From positions 1-64,000 of the forward strand of contig NZ_JABCRE010000002.1 in assembly GCF_012972675.1 (NCBI RefSeq): DNA of 64,000 bases. Direction: 5' to 3'. The translations under genes and the position numbers were made by a program. Positions 34,809 to 44,421 of the stretch are shown here, piece by piece (position 1 is the first letter of the stretch; each line of letters starts with the position of its first letter). The notes under the pieces are model-generated. The model ran no database searches and was not told the DNA's origin. It saw only the letters and a list, made by a program, of their open reading frames with translations. This DNA is from Pontixanthobacter rizhaonensis (GTDB lineage: Bacteria > Pseudomonadota > Alphaproteobacteria > Sphingomonadales > Sphingomonadaceae).

Positions 34809-36071
34809 ATGACATATGACCCCAATGATTCTGAACTGAATGATCTGAGAATGTCTGATAGCGGCCGCGCCCTTTATGACCGCGTGAAGCGGTTTGTCGC
34901 TGAGGAGGTAGATCCGATCACAGAGCAATTTTTCACCATGGGTGAAGGTCGCGAGGATCGGTGGAGCTATGTTCCGGGGCAATTGGAATTACTCGAAGGA
35001 GTGAAGGATAAGGCTCGCGCGCAGGGTTTGTGGAATTTCTTCCTACCAGATGCGGAATCGGGCGAAGGACTTAAAAACCTCGACTATGCGTTCATCGCTG
35101 GCGTGTTGGGTAAAAACCCTTTGGCCTCGGAGTGTATGAATTGCAGTGCGCCCGATACTGGCAACATGGAAGTCCTTGAGCGTGTTGGGACACCTGCACA
35201 GAAGCAGGAATGGCTTGTTCCCTTACTCGAAGGAAAGATCCGTTCGGCATTTGCGATGACAGAGCCTGGGCATGCATCATCGGATGCACGGAACATTCGG
35301 ACGGAGGCTGTCCTTGAAAAAGGCGAATGGGTGATCAACGGAGAAAAGTTCTACATCTCTGGTGCGGGCGACCCGCGCTGCAAGATCTTGATCACGATGG
35401 TTCAGACCAACCCGGATGGCCCAAGGCACTCACAGCAATCTCAGATTCTGGTGCCCATTGATACGCCAGGTGTTGAAATCGTGGGGCCGATGCACGTCTT
35501 TGGTGACGACGACGCGCCGCATGGTCATATGCATATCAAGTTCAATAATGTCCGGGTACCTGAAGACAACATCCTGCTGGGTGAAGGGCGTGGTTTTGAA
35601 ATATCCCAACTCCGCCTTGGACCTGGACGTATTCACCACTGCATGCGTTCGATTGGTGTCGCAGAAAGAGCGTTGGATTTGATGATCCGTAGGGGTGGAA
35701 GCCGTGAAGCGTTTGGTCAACCCTTGGCATTGTTAGGTAAGAACCTGGAGGTCATTTCACGCGCACGGATTGATATTGAGGCCATGCGCTTGATGGTTCT
35801 TAAAGCGGCTAAAGCAATGGATGTTATGGGTAACAAACAGGCACGTGTGTGGGTTTCGATGGCCAAGGCGTATGTGCCTGAGATTGTGTGCCGTATCATC
35901 GACGAAGCGATCCAAATTCATGGCGCAGCTGGTGTGTCGCAATGGACCCCGCTTTCGCGCATGTACGCTAACCAAAGAACGCTACGTTTGGCCGATGGGC
36001 CTGACGAAGTGCATCATATGGTGGTTGGCCGTAATGAGATGGGCAATGCTGGCTACAAACCTCAGCGATAG
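34809..36071 (+). CDS. Acyl-CoA dehydrogenase
   Basis: 420-residue FAD-dependent acyl-CoA dehydrogenase of the longer ACAD10/11-like group, introducing a double bond in an acyl-CoA. Visible are FAMTEPGHASSDARNI (FAD/substrate contact), the middle beta domain, RGGSREAFGQPLALLGKNLE with the cofactor-binding arginine, and the C-terminal QIHGAAGVSQWTPLSRMYANQRTLRLADGPDEVH. The start at 34809 has AAGGAAC before it. It stands alone, divergent from MarR and convergent with the sulfotransferase, so its fatty or branched acyl substrate cannot be told from context. Confidence 0.92.
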   Translation: MTYDPNDSELNDLRMSDSGRALYDRVKRFVAEEVDPITEQFFTMGEGREDRWSYVPGQLELLEGVKDKARAQGLWNFFLPDAESGEGLKNLDYAFIAGVLGKNPLASECMNCSAPDTGNMEVLERVGTPAQKQEWLVPLLEGKIRSAFAMTEPGHASSDARNIRTEAVLEKGEWVINGEKFYISGAGDPRCKILITMVQTNPDGPRHSQQSQILVPIDTPGVEIVGPMHVFGDDDAPHGHMHIKFNNVRVPEDNILLGEGRGFEISQLRLGPGRIHHCMRSIGVAERALDLMIRRGGSREAFGQPLALLGKNLEVISRARIDIEAMRLMVLKAAKAMDVMGNKQARVWVSMAKAYVPEIVCRIIDEAIQIHGAAGVSQWTPLSRMYANQRTLRLADGPDEVHHMVVGRNEMGNAGYKPQR

Positions 36072-36089
36072 GATGGGCATTTGGCAATT

Positions 36090-36124
36090 GAAGAAGGGCC
36101 GGATGTAATGTCCGGCGCTTCTTC
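36090..36124. terminator. Bidirectional terminator between convergent genes
   Basis: GAAGAAG-g-GCCGGA and TCCGGC-g-CTTCTTC pair around a 7-base loop, a 13-bp stem with one G-G mismatch. It lies between the acyl-CoA dehydrogenase stop and the end of the sulfotransferase gene. The T run after the stem is short. Confidence 0.7.
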
Positions 36125-36134
36125 TATAGAGCCA

Positions 36135-38102
36135 TCATGCCAGCGCTTGCTTCAAAGGGTCAAGCCACGGTTCAAACGGTTTCCACGCTGCCACTCCGGA
36201 TCGGTTGATGGGTTGCCGGACCTGCTCTGAACTGGCGGTACGGACGGCGCGTTTGTTTTTGTGGAAATTGACGCAGGCTTCCTCAAACGGGAGGCCGAGA
36301 TAGTCGAGCATACGGCGGACTTGGCCATCTAGATCGTCCAACACATCCTCATGCTGCACCCGCAGGATCTGTCCGGGTAACACCGCGTCCCAGTGTTCCA
36401 TCAGGGCGGTATAGTCACTGTAATACCGGCCAATTTCTTCTAGGCCGTAGGTGAATTCCTGGCCCTCTGCGAAGAGTTGTTTGAAGCCGGAAAAGCAGCA
36501 ATCCATAGGATCGCGGCGGGCATCAATGATCTTGGCGTTGGGCAGGATAAGTTTGATCAAGCCGATATGCCGGAAATTGTTAGGCATCTTGTCGATGAAG
36601 AATGGCGCGCCTTGGCGGTGGATGCGTGTATTGTCGATAAAATCCTGCCCCATCTTCGCCAGGCGATCTGCGGTTAGATCGTGCAGAATGCCGGGATATA
36701 GTGCCTCGCCTGCTTTCCGGCCGCGGAGGCGGTGAGCAAGCGCGAGGATGTTGGGCAGTTCCAGGGTGCCATCCACTTGACTGTGGGAGGCCAGAATTTG
36801 TTCCAGCAATGTCGATCCTGCCCGGGGCAGGCCGAGAATGAAAATGGGGTCTGGGGCGGGGCATCCCGCGCCTTGGTGCTTCGCAAACAAGCCTGATGTG
36901 CAAAATTCTGCTTGGCGTTGCAGCTCACTTTGCATCGCATCGGCATCATATCGCGTTTGGCGCCGCTTAAGGGTGTTCCCTTCATCATAAAATTGGAACG
37001 ACTGTTCATAATCGCCCGCATCTTCGTAGGCTTTGCCTAACGCAAATGAAAAGTGAACCCGGTCCATAAATGCCAAGTCGGTACGGGCAACTTGCGTGCG
37101 CATCGCCGCTATCTGTGTCTTGTCAAACTGATAGGTTTTGAGGTTGGCCAGCGCGTAATAGGCATCACCGTGATCGGGCTTCGCCGTAAAGGCTGCTTGA
37201 TAAGAAGCGATAGCTTTGCCGGTGTCGCCGGTTGTCTTGAGCGCATGACCGCGCGAGGTCAGCGTGGCGGGATCATTCGGTATGGCTGTCAGAACCTGAT
37301 CGAATAGCTCGAAGGCGCGCTCAAATTCGCCGGTTTGCATAGATTCTATCGCAAGATGCGATTGGAATAGCGGGTTTTGCGGATCCCGGGCATAGAGTGC
37401 CTCTGCCTCGCTCTTGGATTCAGCAAACTTCTGACGGCGGCGCAGGGCATCGATGTAATCCAGCCTGATCTGAATGTTGTCAGGATCAAACTCTTTGGCG
37501 CTATCCAGCAGGAACTCTGCATCATCCAAGATGCCAAGCTTGATACCGATTTGCGCCAGCAAGCGCATAGCTTCGACGTGTTTCGGGTTCTGCCGCAGAA
37601 AGTGGCGGCAGAATTCTTCTGCACGGAGTAGGCGGCCCTCGTGCAAATGGTTGGTCGCTGCGAGCAATTCGCGCGGCATGCTTTTCAGGCGATCTGCCTG
37701 CGTGAGGGCAGCGTCCCGATTCGCACTTTGCCCGGTACCATCCAACAGTTCCGCCTGAGCCCGCCAGCTGGCCTCTAATGCAGGGTTGAAGCGTGTGGCG
37801 CGCCGGTAGGCCTCCAAGGCCATCGCAGGTTGATTTTTGGCCCGTGCGAGATGCCCCGCTTCCTGCCATGCCCGCCCATATTCAGGGGATGCCTGATGGA
37901 GCAGGGCCAGATAGCGGTCTGCGGTATCGTAGTCTTTAAGATACCGGGCAGCGACGGTCGCCAGATACAGCGCATCAGTATCGTCTGCGACATCTGCAAG
38001 CAGTGCCTGCGCCACTTTGAGGCCAATCGCAAACTCGCCTGCCTGCAAGTGCTTTTGCGCGCGTTGCAGCTGGTCTGCACGATTTGGTGTATCTGTTGTC
38101 AT
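36135..38102 (-). CDS. TPR-repeat sulfotransferase
   Basis: 655-residue two-part protein. Residues about 10-380 are tandem tetratricopeptide repeats (for example NPKHVEAMRLLAQIGIKLG, YQAAFTAKPDHGDAYYALAN). From about residue 415 a sulfotransferase domain begins with the PAPS 5'-phosphosulfate loop FILGLPRAGSTLLEQILASH, followed by NNFRHIGLIKLILPNAKIID and DARRDPMDCCFSGFKQLFAEG for the 3'-phosphate site. It would transfer sulfate from PAPS to an unknown acceptor. It lies downstream of the TonB-dependent receptor at 38193 in the same direction, but a terminator-like hairpin stands in the 90-base gap. Similar TPR-sulfotransferases are common in alphaproteobacteria; acceptors are not established. 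Confidence 0.87.
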   Translation of the reverse strand: MTTDTPNRADQLQRAQKHLQAGEFAIGLKVAQALLADVADDTDALYLATVAARYLKDYDTADRYLALLHQASPEYGRAWQEAGHLARAKNQPAMALEAYRRATRFNPALEASWRAQAELLDGTGQSANRDAALTQADRLKSMPRELLAATNHLHEGRLLRAEEFCRHFLRQNPKHVEAMRLLAQIGIKLGILDDAEFLLDSAKEFDPDNIQIRLDYIDALRRRQKFAESKSEAEALYARDPQNPLFQSHLAIESMQTGEFERAFELFDQVLTAIPNDPATLTSRGHALKTTGDTGKAIASYQAAFTAKPDHGDAYYALANLKTYQFDKTQIAAMRTQVARTDLAFMDRVHFSFALGKAYEDAGDYEQSFQFYDEGNTLKRRQTRYDADAMQSELQRQAEFCTSGLFAKHQGAGCPAPDPIFILGLPRAGSTLLEQILASHSQVDGTLELPNILALAHRLRGRKAGEALYPGILHDLTADRLAKMGQDFIDNTRIHRQGAPFFIDKMPNNFRHIGLIKLILPNAKIIDARRDPMDCCFSGFKQLFAEGQEFTYGLEEIGRYYSDYTALMEHWDAVLPGQILRVQHEDVLDDLDGQVRRMLDYLGLPFEEACVNFHKNKRAVRTASSEQVRQPINRSGVAAWKPFEPWLDPLKQALA

Positions 38103-38135
38103 TCAGAAGCCTTTGACAGAAACTGCGGCGGAATG

Positions 38136-38172
38136 AAAACGGCGGATGAAGCAATCTGCCTCACCCGCCGCA
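38136..38172 (-). terminator. Terminator-like hairpin after the second TonB-dependent receptor
   Basis: Read on the minus strand, CGGCGG (38170-38165) and CCGCCG (38145-38140) pair around a 19-base loop and are followed by TTTTC. It separates the receptor from the sulfotransferase gene and would lower read-through. Confidence 0.55.
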
Positions 38173-38192
38173 TTTCACATTAGATAGTAAGC

Positions 38193-40820
38193 TTAGTAGT
38201 TGAAGCTTACCCGTGCGCCAACTGTCAGTGGACGGTTGGTGGTGATGCGTTCGACATCATTGATGAAGTTACCTGCGATTTCCGCGCGCGTATCAAACAG
38301 GTTTTCACCATAGAGTTCAAAGCTCCAATTATCGGCTTTGACACCGGCGCTTAGAGCGACTGTGGTGTAGCTATCGAGTTCGAACTTGTTGATCTCGATG
38401 ATGTCAGTGAATTTTGACCCAGAATAGACCAGCTGCGGCATAATATGCGCACGCAAAGCATCGCTGACATCCCATTCATAGCGAACCCGCATATTACCCT
38501 GGAATTCAGGGGCGTATGCCAGCGGCTCACCCGCCACCACATCATCAGTCGGTGTGAGAACGTCGGTAATTTCGCTATCCAAAATCGAAAACGCGCCAGT
38601 CACTGTCAAGCCAGGGACACTATATGGTGCGATCGTCAGTTCACCTTCGACACCGAAGATTTCCGCATTCGCAGCGTTATCGGAGAAGAACAGGTTGGTG
38701 ATTGATGGATCGAAAATGGTCGTTTGAAGGCGGCTAATGTCGACATAGAACGCACTACCGTTCAGACGTACCTGACCGTCAGCCAAATCCATTTTCCAAC
38801 CGAATTCGTAGTTTTTCACTTCGTCGGTTTCGAGTTCAAATGGCACTGTGAAGCCGTTTGCACCTGCTGCGCCGCCTGGACGGTTCAGCAAGCCAGGACG
38901 GAAACCTTCTGAATAGGTCACATAGAACAGCAGATCTTCGGTTGGGGTGACTGTTGCAGTACCCTTGAAGATTACACCTTCTGCTTTCGCAACATCGGGT
39001 GCGCCCACTGTATTGTTAGGGCCGAACTGGGCGCTGATATTGGTACCACCACGCTGCTGATCGACGCGGTCCGCGAGCGGTACGCCAGTGTTCGCGCCAA
39101 AGACCGGTGAACGCAGGTTGAAGAAGGATGAGTTCGCGCTGCCTTCCAAGTCTACTTCGACGTTGTAGTAACGAAGACCGGCAGTGATCGTCAGCAAGTC
39201 TGGGACGATGTCCAAGCTTGCTTCACCAAACAGACCAAATTGTTGGTCGGTTCTGCGAATGTCATTCCGGAAAATCGTGGTCGCGGGGAACGGTCCTGCT
39301 TCAGTGAAGAATCCTTCAGAAGCGGAATTAATCGCACCGGGAGGCGCGTTGACATTGGTCAGCGGGAAGTTTGGCAAGAAGCCCGTTGTGACACCATCTG
39401 AGCCGCGAACCAAAGTATTCGCCGGATAGGAGAAGTCGTTCAGCTCTTTCAGTTCCAGATCGCTGTAGAAGGCACCCGCTGTCACGCGGAAAGGCGCATC
39501 CTGATCTGTGCTGACCCGGAATTCCTGAGTGAACACGGTTGTATCCGTGTTAGATGCGACGAAAGTGTTCGGCGCATAACACGTTGGATCGGCAGGGGCG
39601 TTTGCCACATAGCCTGGATAAACAACGGCAGTATCACAGATGTAATAGGGAAGATATTGGCCAACAAACAGATAGTCCGTGTAATCGACACGCTGCTGTG
39701 TTTCACGGTCGGTGTAGGCACCCGTATAAACGATATCGAGAGCGCCGAGGCGGCCTTCAATTGTCCAGCTGGTGTTCGAGAAATCGTCTTGCAGGCTATC
39801 GGGCTCGTAACGCTGAACGTTCAGGCCATCAATGCCAAGGTCTGGATCAGCGAAAAACACACCGTCTGATTCCACACTTTGGCGTGCGTGTGTAACTGTC
39901 AGGCGCCAGTCAGGCGAGAATTCATAGAGAGCCGATACCCGGAAACCGGAATATTGTGTGTCGTTGAAGTTTTCTTCAACCAGACCAGCATTGTCGGCGG
40001 CGATAAAGGTTGTGCCAGCAGCGGGTCCGCCCGCTTGGAAACCTTGGCGAATGGTGCCCACAGGCACGCCATTCGAACGAACATCCGTAGCTTCACGGAA
40101 ACGTCCGCTTTGGCTGGCATCAATTGTACCAGCAACGTTATCAATATAGCCGCCTTGGTCGTCCAGGTAGAAGACGCCTCGCACTGCGAGGCTATCTGTC
40201 ACAGGCACGTTGATCATGGCTTCTGCGTTGTAGCTCGCTTCACCGCCTTTGGTGAAGGCAACGCCGGCTTTGCCTGACGCGTCGAAACCGGACAGGCTTG
40301 GCTTGTTTGTGATCAAACGTACAACACCAGCTTGAGAGCTAGCGCCGAACAAGGTGCCTTGCGGGCCAGCGAGAACTTCGATCCGCTCTAAATCGGCTGC
40401 GTAGACATCGAGGTTACGGCCAGGCTGACCAAGAGGCTGCTCGTCAAGATACAGGGCAACGTTTGGCGCAAGTCCAGCAACACCGGCAGTGGTCAGGTTA
40501 GGCGTAGTGGACGCCAAGCCGCGAATGTAGATGGTGCTTTGACCGGGGCCGCTACCGCCAGCAGTAACGCTAGGGAGTTGCTCAAGATAATCGCCGAATG
40601 TGTCAATCGCCAGCTCTTCCAACGCTTCTGCGCCAATTGCGCTGACAGAAATTGGAACGTCCTGGAGGTTTTCGCTCTGCTTCGTCGCGGTCACCACAAT
40701 TTCGGTTACGCCGCCGACGCGTTCTTCGCCGGCTTGATCACCAGCGTCCTGCGCGAACGCAGGCGTTGCAGAAAGGGTAGCGATCGCCACGAGGGACGCG
40801 CCACTGTGTAATTTCATCAT
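38193..40820 (-). CDS. TonB-dependent receptor, substrate unknown
   Basis: 875-residue outer-membrane receptor. Signal peptide ending TPAFAQ, TonB box EIVVTATKQSENLQ, plug with VPISVSAIGAEALEEL and RIEVLAGPQGTLFGASSQAG, and a barrel ending VGARVSFNY. The shape (short N-terminus, ...TKQSENLQDVPISVSAI...) is that of the generic siderophore/sugar-like receptors frequent in sphingomonads, distinct from the 1113-residue receptor at 12292. No operator of either type precedes it; a 414-base AT-rich gap does. The sulfotransferase follows. Nothing points to a particular ligand. Confidence 0.9.
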   Translation of the reverse strand: MMKLHSGASLVAIATLSATPAFAQDAGDQAGEERVGGVTEIVVTATKQSENLQDVPISVSAIGAEALEELAIDTFGDYLEQLPSVTAGGSGPGQSTIYIRGLASTTPNLTTAGVAGLAPNVALYLDEQPLGQPGRNLDVYAADLERIEVLAGPQGTLFGASSQAGVVRLITNKPSLSGFDASGKAGVAFTKGGEASYNAEAMINVPVTDSLAVRGVFYLDDQGGYIDNVAGTIDASQSGRFREATDVRSNGVPVGTIRQGFQAGGPAAGTTFIAADNAGLVEENFNDTQYSGFRVSALYEFSPDWRLTVTHARQSVESDGVFFADPDLGIDGLNVQRYEPDSLQDDFSNTSWTIEGRLGALDIVYTGAYTDRETQQRVDYTDYLFVGQYLPYYICDTAVVYPGYVANAPADPTCYAPNTFVASNTDTTVFTQEFRVSTDQDAPFRVTAGAFYSDLELKELNDFSYPANTLVRGSDGVTTGFLPNFPLTNVNAPPGAINSASEGFFTEAGPFPATTIFRNDIRRTDQQFGLFGEASLDIVPDLLTITAGLRYYNVEVDLEGSANSSFFNLRSPVFGANTGVPLADRVDQQRGGTNISAQFGPNNTVGAPDVAKAEGVIFKGTATVTPTEDLLFYVTYSEGFRPGLLNRPGGAAGANGFTVPFELETDEVKNYEFGWKMDLADGQVRLNGSAFYVDISRLQTTIFDPSITNLFFSDNAANAEIFGVEGELTIAPYSVPGLTVTGAFSILDSEITDVLTPTDDVVAGEPLAYAPEFQGNMRVRYEWDVSDALRAHIMPQLVYSGSKFTDIIEINKFELDSYTTVALSAGVKADNWSFELYGENLFDTRAEIAGNFINDVERITTNRPLTVGARVSFNY

Positions 40821-41234
40821 TGAGATTTTTCCCTATCGAATTCTAAGCTGGGTCTCTGCTAGGAAAACGGCAGAATTGCCTGACTTTCCGAAAAACCCTG
40901 CTTGTCGCGCGAAAACCGACCGACTTTCACGCGTCGGGATGGGCGCTAACAAACAACGAATGAGCAATCCACCTGAGTGGCAATAATGAAGCCAAAGAAG
41001 GATGCGGTGTTGCGGAATGACAACACTATATAGAAAAAACTAAATAATGATACGTCTGTTCGAACGACTTATTTTTCTAGCAAGTTTAGCCTAATTCTAT
41101 TCATTCTTAGATGTTCATCAATTTATAGTATACCTAAGTAATTCTTATTCTATAAATGATATGGTCATATGTGTTGGGCTTGCTATAGGCGCTTTATGCT
41201 TGGCCCTGAAGGAATGGACCATGAATAGATTGCC
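40821..41234. other. AT-rich intergenic region with presumed receptor promoter
   Basis: No gene is seen in these 414 bases. They lie between the end of the BCCT transporter gene and the start of the TonB-dependent receptor, both on the minus strand, so they should hold the receptor's promoter. About 41030-41190 is much richer in A and T than its surroundings (many short runs such as TATAGTATACC and TTCTTATTCTATAAATG). I found no clear repeat, operator or RNA gene. Confidence 0.5.
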
Positions 41235-42938
41235 TCAGGCGGGTTGATTTTCCGCAATCGCTTCAATGGCTTCTGCAGTTGTCGGCACGTCCTGACTTTT
41301 CCTAATCAGGTCGAACAGTACCGCTTTGCCGATCGAGATGGCCATCAAGGCGACCACAAAGCTGAACGGCAGCGCCCCGATTATCATGGTAACCCGGATC
41401 GCATCGATGCCGCCAAGGATGAGCATACTACCGACCACAAGCGCGATTGCCGCGCCCCAGAAGACAATATGATGCCGCCGTTCGGATGCCTGATCCGCTG
41501 CGTCCTCACCGGCGCCGTTGATCGTATTGACGATCAGAATGGCACTATCGGCTGAAGTAATTAGGTAGGTCATCAGCAGAATAACCACGAGGCCGGACAG
41601 GATCATGGCGATATCAGGACTGAACAGAACGGACAGGGTCGCATAGAGCTGGTCAGAAATGCCAGCCGCCAAAATCGTGCCCTCTGCTGCGCCGGATAAT
41701 TCCAGATCGATCGCAGTACCGCCGACAATCGCCATCCAGATAAAACACATGACTGAGGGCACGAGCACCACGCCAAACATGTATTCACGAATAGTCCGGC
41801 CGCGCGAAACGCGCGCGATAAACATCCCGACAAACGGTGCAAAGGCGATCCACCAGGCCCAATAGAATACCGACCAATCCAATTGCCATTGGGCAAGAGC
41901 GTCTCCTGCGGCTGTGCCATCGGCGCTCCACAGCGTCAGTACCAGCTGGGGCAGCGTGCGAATGTAATCATACATGCCAGTAAACAGCAGTTCGATGCCA
42001 AGCAGGCCCGATCCAAATATCAGGAAGATCGCCAAAAGCAGAAATGACAAACCCATATTCAGGTTTGACAGCCATTTAATGCCTTTACCAACGCCTGACA
42101 GGGCGGACAGGGTGGATGCACCGACCAGCAGTATAAGAGCGATGACAATGGCAGGATTGGATGCGCTGCCTTCTGCCTTCAACAACCAATCGCCCATGCC
42201 GATCCTGTGGAGCCCGGCGACAAATTGTTCGACACCAAGGCTCATGGTAACCGCAACGCCCAATATGGTGGCTACGACGGCGACAATGTCGACGATGTGG
42301 CCAGCAGTACCTGACATCGCTTTGCCAAATAGCGGAGCGAGGCTTGAACGGATGGTTAGCGGTAGGCCGCGCCGATAGGAGACATAGCCGACTGCGAGGC
42401 CGACCAGTGCGTAGGTTGCCCAAGCATTGAAACCCCAATGCAGGAATGTGTAGACGTAGGCGGGCCTGACTGCTTCTTGTGAAACAGGTTCGATCATTCC
42501 GCGAATGATGTCGGGATTATTCTGGAAATGCGACATTGGCTCACCAGTCGCATAGGTTAGCATCCCGATACCGATGCCCGCGCCGAATAGCATAGAGAAC
42601 CAAGAGAAACGCGAAAATTCGGGCTTTTCACCGGCGGAGCCCAATCGCAAAGAGCCGGTTTGCGGTATGATTGCCAAAATCAACGCGACCAACATCAGGA
42701 ATGCCACGAGATAAACATACCAGCCGGAAAATTCCCGGATGATATTTTCATTGGCTATTTTGAGTGTGTCATTGGCGTGGGTCGGAAAGACGATGGCCCA
42801 AACAATCAGTGCCGCAACGATGATCTTGGACGGGACCGTGACCATTTTGCTGAAGCCGCTGTAAAAACCGCTATCGGCGGTTTCGATGGGCAAATCTATA
42901 AGAGGCGGGTCAATCGAATTGCTGGAAGTTTCACTCAT
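41235..42938 (-). CDS. BCCT-family betaine/choline/carnitine transporter
   Basis: 567-residue inner-membrane transporter with about twelve hydrophobic segments. BCCT hallmarks are FGAGIGIGMLTYATGEPMSHF, the tryptophan-rich WSVFYWAWWIAFAPFVGMFIARVSRGRTIREY and TSADSAILIVNTINGAG. These carriers take up quaternary or sulfonium compatible solutes such as glycine betaine, choline or DMSP with sodium or protons. Chosen start: ATG 42938, which gives the normal hydrophilic N-terminus; the open frame extends 19 codons upstream. It stands at the end of the minus-strand glucan island, separated from the GluP-like gene by a terminator-like repeat, so it is probably unrelated to sugar use. Confidence 0.9.
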   Translation of the reverse strand: MSETSSNSIDPPLIDLPIETADSGFYSGFSKMVTVPSKIIVAALIVWAIVFPTHANDTLKIANENIIREFSGWYVYLVAFLMLVALILAIIPQTGSLRLGSAGEKPEFSRFSWFSMLFGAGIGIGMLTYATGEPMSHFQNNPDIIRGMIEPVSQEAVRPAYVYTFLHWGFNAWATYALVGLAVGYVSYRRGLPLTIRSSLAPLFGKAMSGTAGHIVDIVAVVATILGVAVTMSLGVEQFVAGLHRIGMGDWLLKAEGSASNPAIVIALILLVGASTLSALSGVGKGIKWLSNLNMGLSFLLLAIFLIFGSGLLGIELLFTGMYDYIRTLPQLVLTLWSADGTAAGDALAQWQLDWSVFYWAWWIAFAPFVGMFIARVSRGRTIREYMFGVVLVPSVMCFIWMAIVGGTAIDLELSGAAEGTILAAGISDQLYATLSVLFSPDIAMILSGLVVILLMTYLITSADSAILIVNTINGAGEDAADQASERRHHIVFWGAAIALVVGSMLILGGIDAIRVTMIIGALPFSFVVALMAISIGKAVLFDLIRKSQDVPTTAEAIEAIAENQPA

Positions 42939-43019
42939 GCGGTGATGGGGCTTTCGGTTCAGCTGTGCCGCGTCAATGTGCCATGCGGAACGCACAGCAA
43001 GATTTCAGACTGACGGGCT

Positions 43020-43055
43020 AATATGGGGACAGGCATAGAGCCTGCCCCCAATATT
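43020..43055 (-). terminator. Terminator-like inverted repeat after the GluP-like gene
   Basis: AATATGGGGACAGGC and GCCTGCCCCCAATATT pair around a 5-base loop, with a G-U pair and one bulge. It lies 23 bases past the stop of the sugar transporter at 43078 (minus strand) and would end the glucan operon before the BCCT gene. Confidence 0.6.
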
Positions 43056-43077
43056 GCAAATGCGGTCTGCTGCTGAA

Positions 43078-44355
43078 CTAGGCAGGTCTTCGAGCAAAGA
43101 TGCCGAAACACACAATAACACCGTAGCAAATTGCCGGGATGACAAGGGCCGTTGTGAGCGTGGTCGCATCCGCAACGACGCCAAACAACAATGGTACAAC
43201 CGCACCACCACAAATGGCGACATTGATGATACCAGAACCGTCAGCTGCCCGTGATCCCAGTTTCTCGCAAGCCAGCGAGAAGATTGTCGGGAACATGATC
43301 GAATTCATCAAGCCAATCGCCAGGAGCGAATACCCAGAAACGGCACCTGTCGTGTTGGCCGATATTAGCAGTAGGGCGATCGCCCCGGTCGCAACCGTTG
43401 CGAGCAGCAGACCCGGGCTAACCATCCGGAGAAGGCCAGAACCGATAAAGCGGCCAACCATGGCTCCGCCCCAGTAAAGCGCAATTAGCTTACCGGCCGC
43501 CTGTTCGCCCAATCCCATGACGCTGTCTTGCTGTAGGTAATCCACAATGATGGATCCGATTGCCACTTCGCCGCCAACGTACAAAAAGATGCACAAGGCA
43601 CCGAAGCCAAAACGTGACCGCTTAAGCAGGTCGAACCCGGCAAAACCCTCGCTCGCTTGGTGCTGCTCGCCTTTCAGACGGTTGCGGAACATCCAAACTA
43701 CCGCAGCAACAATAGCGAGTGCGAAAGCAATCCCGAGGTAGCCGTTTACGATCGCTTGGCTCTCTGCTGTGCGGTAAGCTTCGAGTTCAACACCTGATAG
43801 CTGGTCAGCGGTAACTGTCGCCAAGCTACCCAAGATAAGTATGGCCCCGACATAGGGGAATATCGTGGTGCCAAGCGAGTTAAATGCTTGCGCGAAGGTC
43901 AACCGGCTGTGGGTGGTTTTCACAGGCCCTAGAAGGCTGATCAGCGGGTTCGCCACCACTTGGACAACCACGACCCCGCTTGCGAGGATGAAAAAGGCAA
44001 ACAGAAACAAAGCGTAGGTTGCAGTTTGAGACGCTGGAATAAACAGCAAGCAACCGGCCATCATGATCAGCAGGCCGGCAACGGCGCCGCGCATATATCC
44101 GATCCGTTTAACGAGTTTCGCAGCTGGAATTCCAATGGCAAAATAGGCAAAAAAGAAACAAAACTGGACCAGCATCGCTTCGGTCCAGCTAAGTGTGAAC
44201 AGTTCTTTGAGCTTGGGAATGATCACGTCGTTTAGTGACGTGATCCCGCCAAAGATGAAGAACAATCCAAACACGAAGCCTTGAAGGCCGGGTGCATCAA
44301 TATTGTTTCCATCGCTTCCAGCAGCGCCGGAAGCTGCGTCTGGGGCAAGTGCCAT
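43078..44355 (-). CDS. GluP/FucP-type MFS sugar transporter
   Basis: 425-residue MFS carrier of the fucose/glucose-galactose:H+ symporter group. Typical segments are FIFGGITSLNDVIIPKLKELF in helix 1, FFFAYFAIGIPAAKLVKRIGY, VVQVVANPLISLLGP and LTFAQAFNSLGTTIFPYVGA. GluP-type proteins import glucose or galactose. Lying directly after the GH3 gene of the glucan island, it probably takes up glucose made in the periplasm. A good AGGAGGG precedes the ATG, and a perfect 7-bp hairpin (CCGGCCT/AGGCCGG, 44375-44394) lies just upstream of that site in the 66-base gap. Confidence 0.9.
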   Translation of the reverse strand: MALAPDAASGAAGSDGNNIDAPGLQGFVFGLFFIFGGITSLNDVIIPKLKELFTLSWTEAMLVQFCFFFAYFAIGIPAAKLVKRIGYMRGAVAGLLIMMAGCLLFIPASQTATYALFLFAFFILASGVVVVQVVANPLISLLGPVKTTHSRLTFAQAFNSLGTTIFPYVGAILILGSLATVTADQLSGVELEAYRTAESQAIVNGYLGIAFALAIVAAVVWMFRNRLKGEQHQASEGFAGFDLLKRSRFGFGALCIFLYVGGEVAIGSIIVDYLQQDSVMGLGEQAAGKLIALYWGGAMVGRFIGSGLLRMVSPGLLLATVATGAIALLLISANTTGAVSGYSLLAIGLMNSIMFPTIFSLACEKLGSRAADGSGIINVAICGGAVVPLLFGVVADATTLTTALVIPAICYGVIVCFGIFARRPA

Positions 44356-44421
44356 TAGTGTATCCCTCCTATTTCCGGCCTGTGGATAGGCCGGTATGAT
44401 ATTCCAGTGCGGTCATTCCTG

